In this document: positions 44,512-56,489 of the stretch, piece after piece
How the letters are laid out: every line of letters begins with the position of its first letter
Numbering within the stretch: the first letter of the stretch is position 1
NCBI RefSeq assembly: GCF_021347895.1
Contig: NC_067128.1
Location: 758,010 to 822,009 of the forward strand
DNA length: 64,000 nt
Direction of reading: 5' to 3'
From: Acanthochromis polyacanthus
Lineage: Eukaryota; Chordata; Actinopteri; Pomacentridae
Translations under genes and position numbers: made by a program
Notes under the pieces: generated by a model
Database searches by the model: none
Told to the model about the DNA's origin: nothing
The model's input: only the letters and a program-made list of their open reading frames with translations

Positions 44512-47500
44512 TGCGTCTGCTGCTCTCCAGGGATGCCGAAGATCCGTCTCACTGCCAGAGACACAAAGACGAAGGCTTCAAAGGTCACATAATGAATCAG
44601 AGGAGACACTCCATCACCTCTAACCAGGTCCAGCTCCACCAATCAGAGCGCAGCGCTCTGATGCATGCCTCTCAGTGGACCGTCTGCACACGAGCTGCTG
44701 CTGAAGCTGCTGCTTTGACCATCACAGTCACCACCAAGGACAGCAGGAACCAATGCGGCAAAATAAATGCAGTTTTGTAAAAGCTGCTGAGTCCTCTGGT
44801 GTCAGTGTGTGATGATGTGCAGGGGCTTTTATCACGCCCCAACATTCACCAAACCTCATCAGACCCTCACTTATTCTTTTGTTTTGGTAGAATTTATGAC
44901 TTAGGCCTCATTTTCTCCTCCTGTTTGGTTAAGTTTAGGCACAAAAACCTGACTAGACTTGATTAAGTTTAAGAGAAGATCATGTTGGGGTTAAAACACC
45001 CCCCCATGTTTAAAAGGACGAACCTCCAGCGACGGAGACAACAGGGACGACACCAGATAACAGTCTCATGACGTCTACTTTAGGTTTATGAGTCTGTTAG
45101 ACTACATTAGACGCTGAAAATGATGCTTAAGGATACAAAGCATGTGAAAATGTGATGACAAGAGGTTCTAACAGAGCAGTAGTGTACGGTGAGGTGGAGT
45201 TAGACCAGGCTCCATGTACGGTAGGTTTGTTTTACCGATCTACCCATGTGGGAAAACGACACATATGCACTAAAAATGAGGGTAATTCTGACCAAAACCA
45301 ATGATTAAAGTATCCATCCAATCAATCCGCTACTCCTGCTGTCCCACAGAGGGTCACCAGGGGGCGGTACATGGTAGAGATAACATAAAGAGATACTGAA
45401 CTAGAACACTCACAGCCAACCAACAAGGAAAAAACACCACAGCGCCCAACATGAAGGCTTCAGGCCACCAGCAGGTCCAAACCGGAAGCTTCTTGCTGTA
45501 AATGTGACCACTGCCTGATCACACACAGACAGCAGCATTTTAACATCAGTGTCTTCTTCAAATATGAGTAAAATTCACTCCTTCAAGGGGACATTTTAAC
45601 AAATTTAGAGCTTTAAAATTCTGAGAGCGACTCCTTAAGGCCACTACACACTGTGACCAAAGATACCAGCGGGGAGAGAACGGTGGAGATATCTGAGAAT
45701 GAAGTAGAAAATAATGGTTTTATTAAATTCATACATGGCATGATGAAAATATAAATGGCTTCCACTGGACAATAAGCAAGAAGAAATAAAATATCAACAT
45801 TAAATAATAAAGTCAAATGTAACTATAGAACAAAACAATATTAAAACTGACAAAGGAGGCCAGATGTATAGAATATAGGAGGTAAATGAGATGGAATAAG
45901 AACCAGGAAATAGAATAAATATGTCAGTCGGTTCTGCTTGTTCAGCTGAATGGAAATGAACCTACTGACAGACATGAAGCTACTAAAGTCACCATTAGAG
46001 GCGACCAAACCAGAAACCTGCTTCACATCCTGCCTCACACTCCTGAAACACTGAAGACTGAAACAACCGCGAGAAAAACACAGGTTTGGGGGTAAAGGGG
46101 ATTTTTCTTATTTTGTGCCGCAGTGAATCACAGCCAGGAGCAGCAGCTGTAAACCTCTGATAGAATAAAAAACAGGACAGCTCCTCCACCTGCTGCTCCA
46201 AACCTCTGACTGCTGCAGGATGTCCATACGTCTCTGAAGTCAGCTGTTGTTCCTTACAAATGACACTCACTGACAACTTGAAGGAAAGAAAACACAGATC
46301 AGCAGTAATTCTGTTGTGTTTTGATCTGAGGGAGATGAAGTGGAGGCAGAGAAACGGCAGAATCCTGCAGCAGACTCCATCACCGTCTGTCTGTCACATG
46401 GTCTCAGCAGCGCTGAACTGATGGACATCTGAAGCTCGTTACCAATCTGTCTGAGAGGCTTTCTAGCCTTTGAAACCTTCAAACCAAGCGGACAAACCTG
46501 GATAATGAGCAGCAATGATTTCCCTCAATGGCCGAGGCTCACAGCATCGATACCAGATAAATAGATATCCCCCTCCATCATACAAGGATCATTCCAGAAC
46601 AGGAGCACATAAAAATGAGCCGTCTCTCTTCCAGGTTTCTGCTAAATATTGATCAATAATAGGTACTGATTGTCTCATCTTTATTCCATGTTTCTGTGTT
46701 GTTGCTAACCCTACTCTAATCCATGCTAATGTTAGCTTTCTCTCAGCAGTAGAAGCTAGATATTTAGCTAGCTGTTACTGCTGACCACTGATGGAAAACA
46801 GTCCAAAGAATGAGTCTGATCCTGATAATATGAGGTAGAGAGAGACATTCAATCAAGGCTGACAATGGATGAAAAGATGGAAAATAGAAGAGAGGACATA
46901 GCTTTGATCTACACATTCTGTAGGAACACTGTTGGAGGATGGAAACGATAAAACAAGGCAGAAAACGACAGAAACAAGGCAGAAAACGACAGAAACAAGA
47001 CGTCATCTACAGGTTGTGCTAACATGTTGTTGGACACGTTCCATGAATAATAATTATTTAAAATATTATGTTGATTAAAAAAATGTTCCCACAGTTAGAG
47101 ACATGAATGAAAAAATAAAACCAAAAAAATGAGATTTAAATTAAATTCTAACTGTTTTATTAGAGATCCAGTTTGGTCATCAGGGGGTGGACGAGAGAAA
47201 AATGGGATTTTAGGGGAACTCCAGAATTATTTTGTATTTTAAAATGTTACAAACATTCTTTTCTCCTTTTTTTTTTTTTAGATTTGGTCTCAGGACAAGA
47301 ACATTTACACACTACTGCATGTTTTAGGGTTTAATACGTGGATTATTGGGGATTTAGACGTTATCTTCTGCTTGAACTCTGCTTTTTGTTCCCTAATTGT
47401 AGAGTTTTTCACCTCATGAGAATCCAGGAGATAAAAGTCCAGCCTGTTGACATTTCCTTGGTCTGCTGCTCACATTAATTAGGTCTGCTTTAATTCTGGA

Positions 47501-48067
47501 AACCGTTTACATACAGAAGCTCTGACCATGTGGACACGCAGCAGAATCAGGTCCACGGTGGACGATGGAGAAACTCTTCAGCTGCTTAGAGCCGTTTTCC
47601 ACCACAGTGGTTTCCATAATTGAATCAAACATCTGGAATGGGAGGTTTCTGCTCGAGTCAAAGAAATCCTGATGCAAACTGCTGAACGATTCAAAAACGT
47701 ATATTTAATGATGCCAAAAATGCAGAGATTGATAAAAACTCTTCATTTGCATCATTTAATAGAGTTGCTCTTAATGTTTCTGCTGTTATTGAGCTCAATG
47801 GATGATATTTCAGGAAGATAACTGATAAATGATGCTGCGCTGTAAAACACAAACTAAAACTAATAATTTATGTGTGATCATTAAATGAAACCATTTTACT
47901 GTATTTAAATCATCAAAAAAATATACAAATTTTATAGATATGTGACTGATTTTAGGGTTTTATTCCGATCACCGGAACCTTTTCGGAGGTTTTTTTACAG
48001 AATAGTTTTTTACAGTGTATTCTAAGAGGCTCAGACTCAGTTTTCGTTTCCTAAATTGCATTTTAAA
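44512..48067. other. Intergenic upstream of stmn4, no further gene recognised
   Basis: Probably holds stmn4 5' UTR exons and promoter, which cannot be placed. A CTCF-like core lies at 45354-45370 and a three-fold 18-bp repeat (GAAACAAGGCAGAAAACGACA-type) at about 46955-47000. No coding exon with family similarity is seen. Confidence 0.5.
45354..45370 (+). promoter_or_regulatory. CTCF-like motif
   Basis: TCACCAGGGGGCGGTAC matches the CTCF core (CCASYAGRKGGCRS) at nearly all positions. A lone by-eye match; binding is not shown. Confidence 0.35.
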
Positions 48068-48152
48068 ATGCAGTTTAATGCACACAGACTCCTGTCTTCA
48101 GTTCCAGCAGAATCTCATCACGTCTTAATCCAAGCAGGAAATAAAACGTAAT
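48068..48152 (-). repeat. Dispersed repeat shared with 8795-8880
   Basis: Reverse complement of 8795-8880 at high identity (for example TGCACACAGACTCCTGTCTT). Confidence 0.6.
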
Positions 48153-48778
48153 CAGATTGAGTGGATGAACCGTGTTCTTCAGTATATCCGCTCTCAGGAC
48201 TGCGTTTCCTCGTTTAAACACAAGTTATTATATGAAACATTTCACATTAAACCAATCAGTGTCCTGTCATACCAAGATGAGTTTACTGTTAGAACTTTAC
48301 AAGTTTGTACATCGTAATATTGTGAAAATGTCTTGTTAGAACAATAAACTTAAACTCCATTTTTCTTTCAGCAGCAACACCATGTCGTAGAAAAGCACCG
48401 GAGAGAACATTTACCGTTTGTTGCTGAGCTTTACAGGTTCAGCTTCTTACTCCTAGTCCTTATGCTAAGCTAAGTCTGTTCCTTTGCAGTGTAATCCTGC
48501 TGCTGTCTGGAACAATAAAAGCTCATAGCTGGAAACGCTGGTAGGCAGACGCCCTGACAGAAAGCTGCTGGAAAATAGAGATTTTTCTGTTTCTACTCGA
48601 TGAGATTTAGAGGAACTGGAGGTGTCTGAACCGAGCTAACAGCAATTACTGCAGGTTCATGAGAAGAAGGGTTAATAAGGACATCTATCTGTCTGTCTGT
48701 CTGTCTATGAGACCTGTTTGTCATTATGCTGCAGAGCTGCAGCTCACCTGACCACCCCGACGTGATCCCTGTGGGATG

Positions 48779-48850
<72 letters not shown>

Positions 48851-48861
48851 AATCAGGCAGT

Positions 48862-48909
<48 letters not shown>

Positions 48910-48983
48910 ACGCACACGCACACACACACACACACACTAATCAGGCAGTACACACACACACACACACACGCTAATCAGGCAGT

Positions 48984-49026
<43 letters not shown>

Positions 49027-49293
49027 TGTTTGTTTTTCTATACCGGTGGGGACTTACCATTGACTCCCATTCATATCTAACTCCTAACCCTAACCCTAAC
49101 CCTAACCATCACCAAATCAATGCCTAACCCTAAACAAACGTTTTTGCACTTTCACATTTTTTATTAACAACAATATGGCCAAGAAAACGGTGTTGCCACC
49201 CGTGGGGACCTCATTTTAGGTCCCCACCGTAAGACAAGTCCCCACCTTTATAGTAAATAGTCAGGTCAAAGTCCCCACCGGTATAGCAGAAAC

Positions 49294-49297
<4 letters not shown>
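49027..49297. mobile_element. Short TIR element copy 1, with telomere-like (TAACCC) core
   Basis: Inverted ends CTATACCGGTGGGGACTT and AAGTCCCCACCGGTATAG enclose CCTAACCCTAACCCTAACC and TCCCATTCATATCTAAC. A near-identical copy is at 49551-49821, and a diverged, inverted relative at about 56195-56465. Non-coding; a common teleost MITE-like repeat found in CA runs. Confidence 0.75.
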
Positions 49298-49330
<33 letters not shown>

Positions 49331-49341
49331 AATCAGGCAGT

Positions 49342-49398
<57 letters not shown>

Positions 49399-49413
49399 CT
49401 AATCAGGCAGTAA

Positions 49414-49444
<31 letters not shown>

Positions 49445-49457
49445 AATCAGGCAGTAA

Positions 49458-49488
<31 letters not shown>

Positions 49489-49550
49489 AATCAGGCAGTA
49501 AACAGACACACACAGACACACACACACAAACACACACACACACACACACA

Positions 49551-49817
49551 TGTTTGTTTTTCTATACCGGTGGGGACTTACCATTGACTCCCATTCATAT
49601 CTAACTCCTAACCCTAACCCTAACCCTAACCATCACCAAATCAATGCCTAACCCTAAACAAACGTTTTTGCACTTTCACATTTTTTATTAACAACAATAT
49701 GGCCAAGAAAACGGTGTTGCCACCCGTGGGGACCTCATTTTAGGTCCCCACCGTAAGACAAGTCCCCACCTTTATAGTAAATAGTCAGGTCAAAGTCCCC
49801 ACCGGTATAGCAGAAAC

Positions 49818-49821
<4 letters not shown>
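49551..49821. mobile_element. Short TIR element copy 2
   Basis: Near-identical to 49027-49297, in the same orientation and set in the same CA context. The pair was therefore probably duplicated with the surrounding array rather than inserted twice. Confidence 0.75.
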
Positions 49822-49854
<33 letters not shown>

Positions 49855-49865
49855 AATCAGGCAGT

Positions 49866-49952
<87 letters not shown>

Positions 49953-49965
49953 AATCAGGCAGTAA

Positions 49966-49996
<31 letters not shown>

Positions 49997-50009
49997 AATC
50001 AGGCAGTAA

Positions 50010-50040
<31 letters not shown>

Positions 50041-50074
50041 AATCAGGCAGTAAACACACACACACACACACACA

Positions 50075-51537
50075 CTGGGCTGCTCTCCATCTAATGAAAC
50101 CACCCAGCAGCAGATCAATGCTTCCTGCAGCACTGAGAGCTGCTCAGGTTCTTGTTGAGTAAAACAAAAAGGCCACAGAGAGAGAACAGCCTGTAAAGGT
50201 CTCTGTACACGGCGGGGGGGAACATTTGGAGTTTGTCTTGATGGGAAATTCTGCTGACAGTGAAATCACAGAAACGTTCTTCATTCTACTATTTTATGAT
50301 CTTCATTCACCGTCCTTCATCTGCTGGAGCTGATTTTACTGTTAGATCAACATTTTCACACCAGGTAAAACGTACTGCAGGAGTCTGCATGATGGCATAA
50401 TAAAAAGTTTACTAAATGACTACATTAATCAGATTAATCTGCATAACTACCAGCGCTGTGGGGCCATAATAGGCCAAGTTCTGTAATTAATAACACTGCT
50501 GGCTCTCAGCTTTATTATGTTAGCTCAGTTGTTCTTTTAATTATGAACACTGCAGGATTTCAGCTTTGATATGGATTATAGCCATTATAGTGTAGATTTG
50601 CAGGTTTTTATCCCAAATATGTGAAGTCGTCAGTTAAAATCATCCAATAATCCTGCTGTAGGCTCTTAACCCTGATACTTTCACCATGCTAGTCATAATC
50701 ATGTGCTTTATAAATACTGCATTAATAAGAAGAAAGTCTTCTGATTTCATTTAGCTACTTTATCTTCTTATACTGTATTCTAAAGATCTTATTTGTTTGA
50801 ATTTGTTTTCAACGTCTGACCAATTTGACACTGAGGTTTTTTTATTGTAAATGACTTTTTAACTTTGTTGTCCTAAGTCGCTACATAAATAACACTATTA
50901 TTATTATCATTATTATAATTATTGTTGTAATTTTCTTCCTTCTGTCTATTTGGTCACTTTTTAGATTTCTAATCCTAAATTTTCAGATATATTTGCTCAT
51001 CTGTTTCCTTGAGATTCATGTCTTCATGCTAAAGATGAAGCCACAGTTAGCTTAGCTTAGCAGAGCAGCAGGAAACAGCGGGAAACTGCCTAGCAACCAT
51101 CTACTGCTGAATCATTACTGATTAAGTGTAAAAAAATCTGTCTTAGACCTCATTTTGTACAAAATACTTGTATATTTGATGTTTTTAAGCAGTTAGATTT
51201 TTGTCACCAGTGGACGGCGCTACGCTAAGCTAGCTGTTTCCAGACTTTGTATTAAGCTAAGCTAACCATGCTTCATATTTAAAACACAGAACTGTGGCCT
51301 CGCCCCAGGCCTGAAATCCAGCACGACTTCACCCGACATTCCTCTGAAAGTAGATTCTGTTTCTCATCAAAGTCGAAAACCCAAGAAATGATTCCTTTTT
51401 TCAGTTGTGCTGTTGTGTGTGAGCTCACTGAGACAAAAGAAGTTCTAAACATGAATCAGACAAACTGAATGCTGCGTGCAATGATTTAAAATATGGAACA
51501 TCAAGGTTGAGCTGACTGGATCATGTAAAGGCAGAAG
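50075..51537. other. Intergenic, no gene recognised
   Basis: GCTAAGCTAAGCTAACC-type motifs occur at about 51047, 51225 and 51258. Otherwise AT-rich DNA without a recognised element. Confidence 0.5.
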
Positions 51538-51545
51538 TTCTACAC

Positions 51546-54081
51546 CAGGGGTTCCCAATCTTTTCAGGCCGCGACCCCCAAAATAGGATCATAGGAGACC
51601 CGCGACCCCCCCTTTCCCCCACATGTCCAAAAGTAAAAAAGAAACTGTTAAATGTGGATTAGCAGTGTTACGGGTAAACATTTGTCAGTCTAAAACAGCA
51701 CAGCAGTGCGACGGATTATTCAAAGTTATGAGCAGTGCTGCACAACAATTACTGCGTGTTTGAAGAACTCACCTAATGCGATGGGTGGGCAATATGCACT
51801 GAGCAAAGAAGATCCAGTCTCGGTTTGATTTTGGAGACGGCAATTCGGAGATCGTCCTCCACATTAAGTCGAGATCTGTGCTTGTTCTTGATGTAAGTCA
51901 GTGCAGAGAAAGTTTTTTCGCATAAGTACGTAGAGCCAAATGGCATCAGTGTGTTCAATGCTGCTGCAGACAGCTGCGGGTACTCCTTCCTCACCGAAAT
52001 CCAAAACTCATCCAGGCTCTTGGCATCAAAAAGCGCTCTCAGGGTTCGGTCAGATGAAAGTTCAATCAGCGCATCCTCAAAGTCAGATGTCAAATGATTT
52101 GTTTTTGCAGTGAACGGGGATCGGATCCAATCATGCCTTTCAGGAGCAGTTTCTTCTGGGAAATACTTTCTAAAATGATCCACAAGAGACTGAAGGTGAT
52201 CCGCTACAGACGCCCTTACAATGTTCACACTCAAAGCATTTTCTTCAATAAAATCATCCAGCTCAGTAAACATGTCCATATGTCCAGCTTCAGCGCGCTC
52301 TCTCCAGCGCTCCAGTTTACGCACAAATGCTTGCACTTTGTCATTGAGGGTCAAAATGCTTGTGTTTTCACCTTGCAGTGACATATTCAACCCATTCAGT
52401 TTGCCAAAAACAGATGATAAATACACCAGCCTTGCTACCCAGTCAGGATCAGAGAGGTGTTCTGCGAGAGGTGATCTTTGGTCGGCGAGGAAGATGCGCA
52501 CCTCTTCCCTCAGCTCACACAAGCGGCTCAGTACATTTCCCCGGGAAAGCCATCTCACCTCTGTGTGCAACAGGAGGCCTTGGTGCTCCGCTCCCATTTC
52601 GTTACAGAGGGTTGCAAACAGTCTGGTGTTAAGCGGACGTGATTTTATATAATTCACGATTTTCACTGCTGTGTCAAGGACGTGCTTTAACTCTGCACTC
52701 AGTGATTTACATGCAAGGGCTTCTCTGTGTATAATGCAGTGGGTAAAGCAGACGTGAGGGGCAACTTGCTGGACTCGTGCTCTCAACCCCTTCTTTTTCC
52801 CCAGCATTGCCCCTGCTCCATCTGTGCACACTGATAAGCACTCACTCCAGGACATACCTTCTTCTTTTAGCTTGCTGTCCAGTTTGTTAAAAATGTCCTC
52901 GCCTGTACACGCTCCTTCCAGCGGCGTGCAAAAGAGCATTTCTTCATTAAGCTTCTCTTTAAAAACGTATCTCACAAAAACAAGAAGCTGGGCACAATGC
53001 GAAACGTCAGTTGACTCGTCCAGTTGTAAAGTATACTTTCCTTCTTTCACTGCATCAATGAGCTGAGTCTTGATGTCCTGTGCCATCTCACTGATGCGGC
53101 GGGATACTGTCCCATCTGACAGCGGGACTTGTGTCAGCTCAGCGGCGGCTTTATCCCCGTGCATGACTCGACTCATCGCCACCGCGGCGGGTTTGATCAA
53201 ACTTTCTCCAATTGTGTGAGGCTTTTTTGCTTGAGCAATTAAATATGCCACTTCATATGAAGCCCTCTGAGCTTTGGCAGGGATTGTAGTTTGTTTAGTT
53301 AGGACCCTCTTTTGCCCTCTTAGTTCTCCCTCCTTTCGGCGAAAAAACTCTGCTGGTTTTGACACAAGTGAAGGATGTTTAGTCGTCAGGTGTCTCAACA
53401 TTTTCACCGGTTTAAGGCTCTCGTGAGCAAGGACCTCCGAGCACACTACACACTGTGGGTGTTGTATACCATTTACAACGTGACACACGAATCCATACTT
53501 AATAAATTCATCCCTGTATTTTCTTGATTTGGATGAAGAAGTGTCCGATTTGTGGGCTTGGCGGGCTCCCACCTTAGCCGCTGCCGGGCGATGCTCTGGC
53601 GGTTCTGTGTCGCAGTCCTCCGCAGACTTCTCTGGTGTTCCCACGGTGCTTCCTGCTCTGTCATCAGGCCTTGCCGCTTGCAAATCTGGCTTTTCAACTT
53701 CACTCTGTTTTTGAGTTGTGGATATTAGCCACCGTTTCATTTTGATAAAGGTCTTAATCGCAACTTCAGAAAGCTAGCTCTAGCATTAAGATTAAAACGA
53801 AGGGCACGTATGCTGCGTCATAGACGTAAACTTCATTTGTAATTGACGTAATGTTAAAATAATAATAACAAAAAAAAAAACTTTTTTTTTCATATAGTTA
53901 TTTAACTATTTTAAACAGATATTTCAGCAACAAAAAATATATAAAATAAAAATTTAAAGGCCCTCTCGAAAAATTTTTTTCTTTTTTTTTTCTTTTGCTG
54001 TTCTGGAAATCATCTCGCGACCCCCACGGAGGGGTACCGCGACCCCCCGGGGGGTCGGGACCCCCACTTTGGGAACCACTG
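51546..54081 (-). mobile_element. Full-length hAT (Charlie/ZBED-type) transposon
   Basis: 2536 bp with termini CAGGGGTTCCCAA (left) and, inverted, CAGTGGTTCCCAAAGTGG (right). It is flanked by a perfect 8-bp duplication TTCTACAC (51538-51545 and 54082-54089). Sub-terminal GCGACCCCC motifs occur at both ends. It contains one intact transposase gene. Confidence 0.96.
51773..53740 (-). CDS. hAT transposase with BED-type zinc finger, intact (655 aa)
   Basis: One uninterrupted exon starting MKRWLISTTQKQ. The N-terminal part has a BED-like finger (CVVC at the front, then HLTTKH), which binds the element ends. The RNase H-like catalytic region shows LQLDESTDVSHCAQL with the first acidic residue, CTDGAGAML, THCIIHREAL and the hAT-typical TEVRWLSRGNVL block. 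The C-terminal dimerisation segment reads CEKTFSALTYIKNKHRSRL. The length and order fit the Charlie-type hAT family, from which the vertebrate ZBED5/SCAND3-like genes were domesticated. It is set in clean inverted repeats with a target duplication, so it is a transposon gene and not a domesticated host gene. No inactivating change is seen, suggesting recent activity. Confidence 0.93.
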   Translation of the reverse strand: MKRWLISTTQKQSEVEKPDLQAARPDDRAGSTVGTPEKSAEDCDTEPPEHRPAAAKVGARQAHKSDTSSSKSRKYRDEFIKYGFVCHVVNGIQHPQCVVCSEVLAHESLKPVKMLRHLTTKHPSLVSKPAEFFRRKEGELRGQKRVLTKQTTIPAKAQRASYEVAYLIAQAKKPHTIGESLIKPAAVAMSRVMHGDKAAAELTQVPLSDGTVSRRISEMAQDIKTQLIDAVKEGKYTLQLDESTDVSHCAQLLVFVRYVFKEKLNEEMLFCTPLEGACTGEDIFNKLDSKLKEEGMSWSECLSVCTDGAGAMLGKKKGLRARVQQVAPHVCFTHCIIHREALACKSLSAELKHVLDTAVKIVNYIKSRPLNTRLFATLCNEMGAEHQGLLLHTEVRWLSRGNVLSRLCELREEVRIFLADQRSPLAEHLSDPDWVARLVYLSSVFGKLNGLNMSLQGENTSILTLNDKVQAFVRKLERWRERAEAGHMDMFTELDDFIEENALSVNIVRASVADHLQSLVDHFRKYFPEETAPERHDWIRSPFTAKTNHLTSDFEDALIELSSDRTLRALFDAKSLDEFWISVRKEYPQLSAAALNTLMPFGSTYLCEKTFSALTYIKNKHRSRLNVEDDLRIAVSKIKPRLDLLCSVHIAHPSH

Positions 54082-54402
54082 TTCTACACAATGCTGCTGT
54101 GAAACTTATTAAAAACGTATTTTACTGGGATTATTTATTTGTGCAGCTAGAATAACTGCATGTGGCTATGATTCATGTGCATGTCAGTGAGCACAAGATT
54201 TCCCCGTTAACGAACACCCATAACGAGACGAAGAGCTGGAGGCTTCATATTCCAGACATACATGTTCTTAAAGGACCAGAAAAGTCTCAAAGAACCAGAA
54301 ATAGAACTTTAATCTGGTGGTGGATTTTAGCTTTTCCTCCGGCACAGAGCTTCATGTCCTGGATGAACCTTCAGTTTACACAAAGTTTATTCTTTCATTC
54401 TT

Positions 54403-55245
54403 ATCTCTGCTAGTATTCGGTCCACTGCAGATCTATGCTTTCATGTTTTAAGCATGTGAGGAATATGAACATTTTTATTATGTTTGCATGTGTGTGAGTG
54501 TTAGCAATAAAGATTTCTTTCAGGAGAAGCAGCATGGTCCAGCTTAACCCCAAAGTTTCCACATCCAACGTATTAGAACACCAACATTATGAAAATATGA
54601 AACAGACTGTAGTGTTTAATGAAACATTAATCTGGGTGGTTTACAGTTTTTTTTCTGCCTCATAGCTGCAGGTAGAAACACATTAATGACTCTCTACCTC
54701 CAACAGCTAAACGTGAAATTATTACGAAAACAAAAGAAACTTCTCACCAAGACAAACAAAACTTTTAATCATGATTTTCTGCTCTTCTCGTACCCTGATC
54801 TCTGCTAGTATTGGATGCACTGCTGATGGATATTTTCATATTTATGCATGAAAGATAATTTTCCATTACGACTTTATCACACACCCAGTGCACGCTGGTG
54901 GGCATCAAGATTAAGGATTTCTTGCAGGAGAAGCAGCATTTTCCAACTTTACCTGAAAGTTTCCACATCTGACATATTATAAAACCAACATTTATGAAAA
55001 TATTACACGTGAAACACAACTGTGGCATCTTATGAAACATTTCAAATCATTTGCGTGGACGGATTTTACAGAGATTGCTTTTTTCTGCCTCATAGCTGCA
55101 GTTAGAAACACATTAATGACCCTGAATGTCAACAGCTAAATGTGAAATTATTACGACACGAAAGAAACCTCTCACCAAGACAAACATGTGAGACAAACTG
55201 AACTTTTCACCGTTTTTAATCACAATTTTCTGCCCTGCATCATCC
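54403..55245 (+). repeat. Tandem duplication of a ~400-bp non-coding unit
   Basis: 54403-54785 and about 54797-55245 are diverged direct copies. Shared anchors are TCTCTGCTAGTATT, CAGGAGAAGCAGCAT, AAAGTTTCCACATC, TGCCTCATAGCTGCAG and TCTCACCAAGACAAAC in the same order. No coding function is recognised. Confidence 0.8.
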
Positions 55246-55272
55246 GTTACTCTGCTTCTCCTTTCGTCGTAA

Positions 55273-55620
55273 ATGAACACACCTCTTCAGCACATAAACC
55301 CTCTAATCTCCCTCATCTTCACCCTCCTCCTCCTCACATCTCCTCTCTGTCAGGGTAAAACAAAGCTTCATCTGCCCATACGGAGGATCAATAATAGATG
55401 GCTGGTTTCCCTCCAGCAGGTTTGTGGGGACACAGAGTCCTCTCTGGCTTCACCAATCAGCAGCAGCCACCGCGTCCTGGCTGCCATCCCCCCCCTACCC
55501 TGCTACACCCACCACCACCAGAACCACACAGGTAGGACCCAGACCTGCAGAACACCTGAGAACACAGAGGCCTGGCTGCATGCAGATGTGTGCAGATGTG
55601 TGGAGGCTGCTGCAGACTGA
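55273..55620 (+). CDS. Hypothetical small ORF with signal-peptide-like start
   Basis: 115 codons starting MNTPLQHINPLISLIFTLLL and then LTSPLCQG, which looks like a signal peptide. The remainder has no recognised domain and is of low complexity. A GT after CAGG at about 55353 could be a splice donor, making this a possible first exon, but no following exon is identified. The region is unusually GC-rich with CCAAT-like motifs downstream. Likely a chance frame. Confidence 0.15.
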   Translation: MNTPLQHINPLISLIFTLLLLTSPLCQGKTKLHLPIRRINNRWLVSLQQVCGDTESSLASPISSSHRVLAAIPPLPCYTHHHQNHTGRTQTCRTPENTEAWLHADVCRCVEAAAD

Positions 55621-55904
55621 CTCACCCCCCCGTCTGTCCCGGTGCTCTGAGCTGCTGATGGACCGCCGGTTTCCCCCGTCTGGATGCTGGGATGCAGGCA
55701 CCGGGCAACAGCATCAGCAACAGCACGGAGGCTGCCTCCATGACATCACCTGGGAGGCGCCCGATTGGTCGGAGGCACTGCCAGCATCCGAGACGACCAG
55801 CCAATGGGAGCGCAGAGGGAGGCTGAGGGGGGAGGGATGGGAGCTCTTTGTGTTGGACTGCAGGGTGTGTGGTGGAGGTGGCGCAGTGTGTGTCTGTGTG
55901 TTCT

Positions 55905-56465
55905 TGTACTTGCTACATGGTGAGAACCATTTTCTGCATTTAACTATCAAAGTGAGGACATTTTTACAAAGTGAGGACATTCTGGCCGGTCCTCACTTTG
56001 AAACAGCCATGTTTGAGGGTGAAGACTTGTTTTTAGAGAACAGGTATGAATTGAGGTTTGGTTAGGGTTAGGGTAAGGATTAAGTTTAGGCCATCAGTTG
56101 TGATGGTTAAGGTTAGGATAAGGCTCTAGGAAATGCATTACGCCTATAGATGTCCTCACTAAGAAGTACAAATGTGTGTGTGTGTGTGTGTGTGTGTTTT
56201 AGCTTTTGCTACATTGTGGGGACCAAATGTCCCCACAACTGTAGGAAATCCGAAAACAATGTCACATGTGGGGACCTCATTTCGGTCCCCACAAGTTTAA
56301 ACAGTGTTTTCTTGGCCATGTTGTTGTTACTGAAAAAAGTAAAAGTGCAAAAACGTTTCTTTAGGGTTAGCCATTGTTTTGGTCTGGGTTAAGGTTAGGG
56401 TTAGGGTTAGGGGTTAGATATGAATGGGAGTCAATGGTATGTCCCCACAATGATAGAAAAACATA
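55905..56465. repeat. Two MITE-like repeats linked by (TG)n
   Basis: The first (about 55905-56170) has GTGAGGACATTTTTAC-like and GTCCTCACT motifs with TTAGGG-like repeats inside. The second (about 56195-56465) is the inverted relative of the elements at 49027 and 49551, with CTACATTGTGGGGAC and GTCCCCACAATGATAG ends and GGTTAGGGTTAGGGTTAGG inside. TG runs join and follow them. Confidence 0.65.
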
Positions 56466-56489
56466 GTTGTGTGTGTGTGTGTGTGTGCG

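Larger units (their letters stand above)
48780..50074. repeat. (CA)n block with a regular GCTAATCAGGCAGTAAA spacer
   Basis: Long CA runs are separated by near-identical copies of GCTAATCAGGCAGTAAA (for example 48848, 48929, 48970, 49328, 49398, 49442, 49486, 49852, 49950, 49993 and 50038). The block also carries two copies of a 271-bp TIR element. The whole is a compound, partly higher-order tandem array. Confidence 0.95.

Noticed and set aside
48593..49947. Cysteine/valine repeat ORFs (CVCVCV)
   Set aside because: Translations of the (CA)n microsatellite, not genes.
48840..50060. CRISPR-like regular repeats with spacers
   Set aside because: The regular 17-base sequence alternates with plain CA runs in a vertebrate genome. 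There are no unique spacers and no cas genes.
55424..56065. 213-codon ORF in GC-rich DNA
   Set aside because: It runs into the MITE-like repeat at 55905 and has no domain, and three other overlapping frames are similarly open. GC content explains it.
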